A DNA stretch of 64,000 nucleotides, from positions 139,130,223 to 139,194,222 of the forward strand of contig OW799233.1 of the NCBI GenBank assembly GCA_941918925.1, written 5' to 3'. The position numbers were made by a program, and so were the translations under genes. Below are positions 63,844 to 64,000 of the stretch, in pieces. Position 1 is the stretch's first letter; every line of letters starts with the position of its first letter. Under the pieces are notes generated by a model. The model was not told the DNA's origin. It saw nothing but the letters and a program-made list of their open reading frames with translations, and did not search any database. The stretch is from Phyto melanocephala (lineage: Eukaryota; Arthropoda; Insecta; Diptera; Rhinophoridae).

Positions 63844-63871
63844 GGGCTACTCCTACTACTACTATAACTAT

Positions 63872-63929
<58 letters not shown>

Positions 63930-64000
63930 GCTGCTACTATTTCCACTACTATTACTACTACTTCTACTACTACTACTACTACTGCTACTTCTACTACTAC
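63844..64000. repeat. (TAC)n microsatellite running off the window
   Basis: Mostly uninterrupted ACT triplets from about 63850 with a few TGC, TTC and ATT interruptions. It continues to the last base, so its full length is unknown. Confidence 0.95.

Overview
This is an AT-rich eukaryotic window, almost certainly from a higher fly (Diptera: Brachycera). The evidence is the mini-me/Helentron-like elements with (TA)n and GTCY proto-microsatellites, several mariner relics, non-LTR elements with RNase H, short Helitrons, 69-bp intron-like spacing and pervasive ACATACATATGTAT-type low complexity. The mini-me termini look most like those of calyptrate flies, but that placement is from memory and is an inference. 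No complete conserved host gene was found. Most of the window reads as intron or intergenic DNA filled with transposable elements. Two places carry splice-site-bounded, GC-richer short reading frames that may be exons of a host gene on the + strand (23480-23705 and 46604-46653).

Layout, left to right: a decayed hAT element with perfect 8-bp target duplications (773-2257); a 6.15-kb palindrome made of two composite mini-me-like elements joined tail to tail (2801-8950); an old mini-me copy (about 9600-10635); a short Helitron (12317-12937) and a deleted mini-me (13474-14119); a piggyBac element with TTAA duplications (16826-18653); a nearly full-length but dead mariner (about 19490-20556); possible exons (23480-23705); a perfect 190-bp direct duplication (24845-25234); an internally deleted mariner (27637-28035); a hammerhead-like RNA motif (28496-28537); RNase H parts of non-LTR elements (28700-29870, 31330-32150); a Helitron that keeps the end of its helicase (32445-33126); a broken MADF-domain gene fragment (33757-34050); a 245-bp MITE with long inverted repeats (35471-35715); a third mariner relic (36838-37530); a (AAT)n array (38304-38501); a nest of four insertions (42461-45131); a second MITE copy that supplies the empty site for that nest (50802-51384); a small piggyBac derivative (56792-57599); another non-LTR 3' end (60590-61032); a third Helitron (61641-62253); and a (TAC)n array running off the right edge.

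The most informative structures are: (1) the palindrome, whose arms share a composite internal order yet differ by a 38-bp deletion, repeat number and substitutions; (2) the nest SINE > MITE > mini-me > hammerhead-bearing insert, in which each layer can be delimited from the sequence; (3) two piggyBac elements that both carry a palindrome starting exactly 16 bp inside the left TTAA, plus an internal and a right-hand copy; (4) two hammerhead-like motifs, one in a 210-bp insert flanked by a 10-bp duplication; and (5) a SINE whose 3' tail matches the 3' end of non-LTR elements in the same window. I found no convincing new gene system: the novelty here is in mobile-element architecture.
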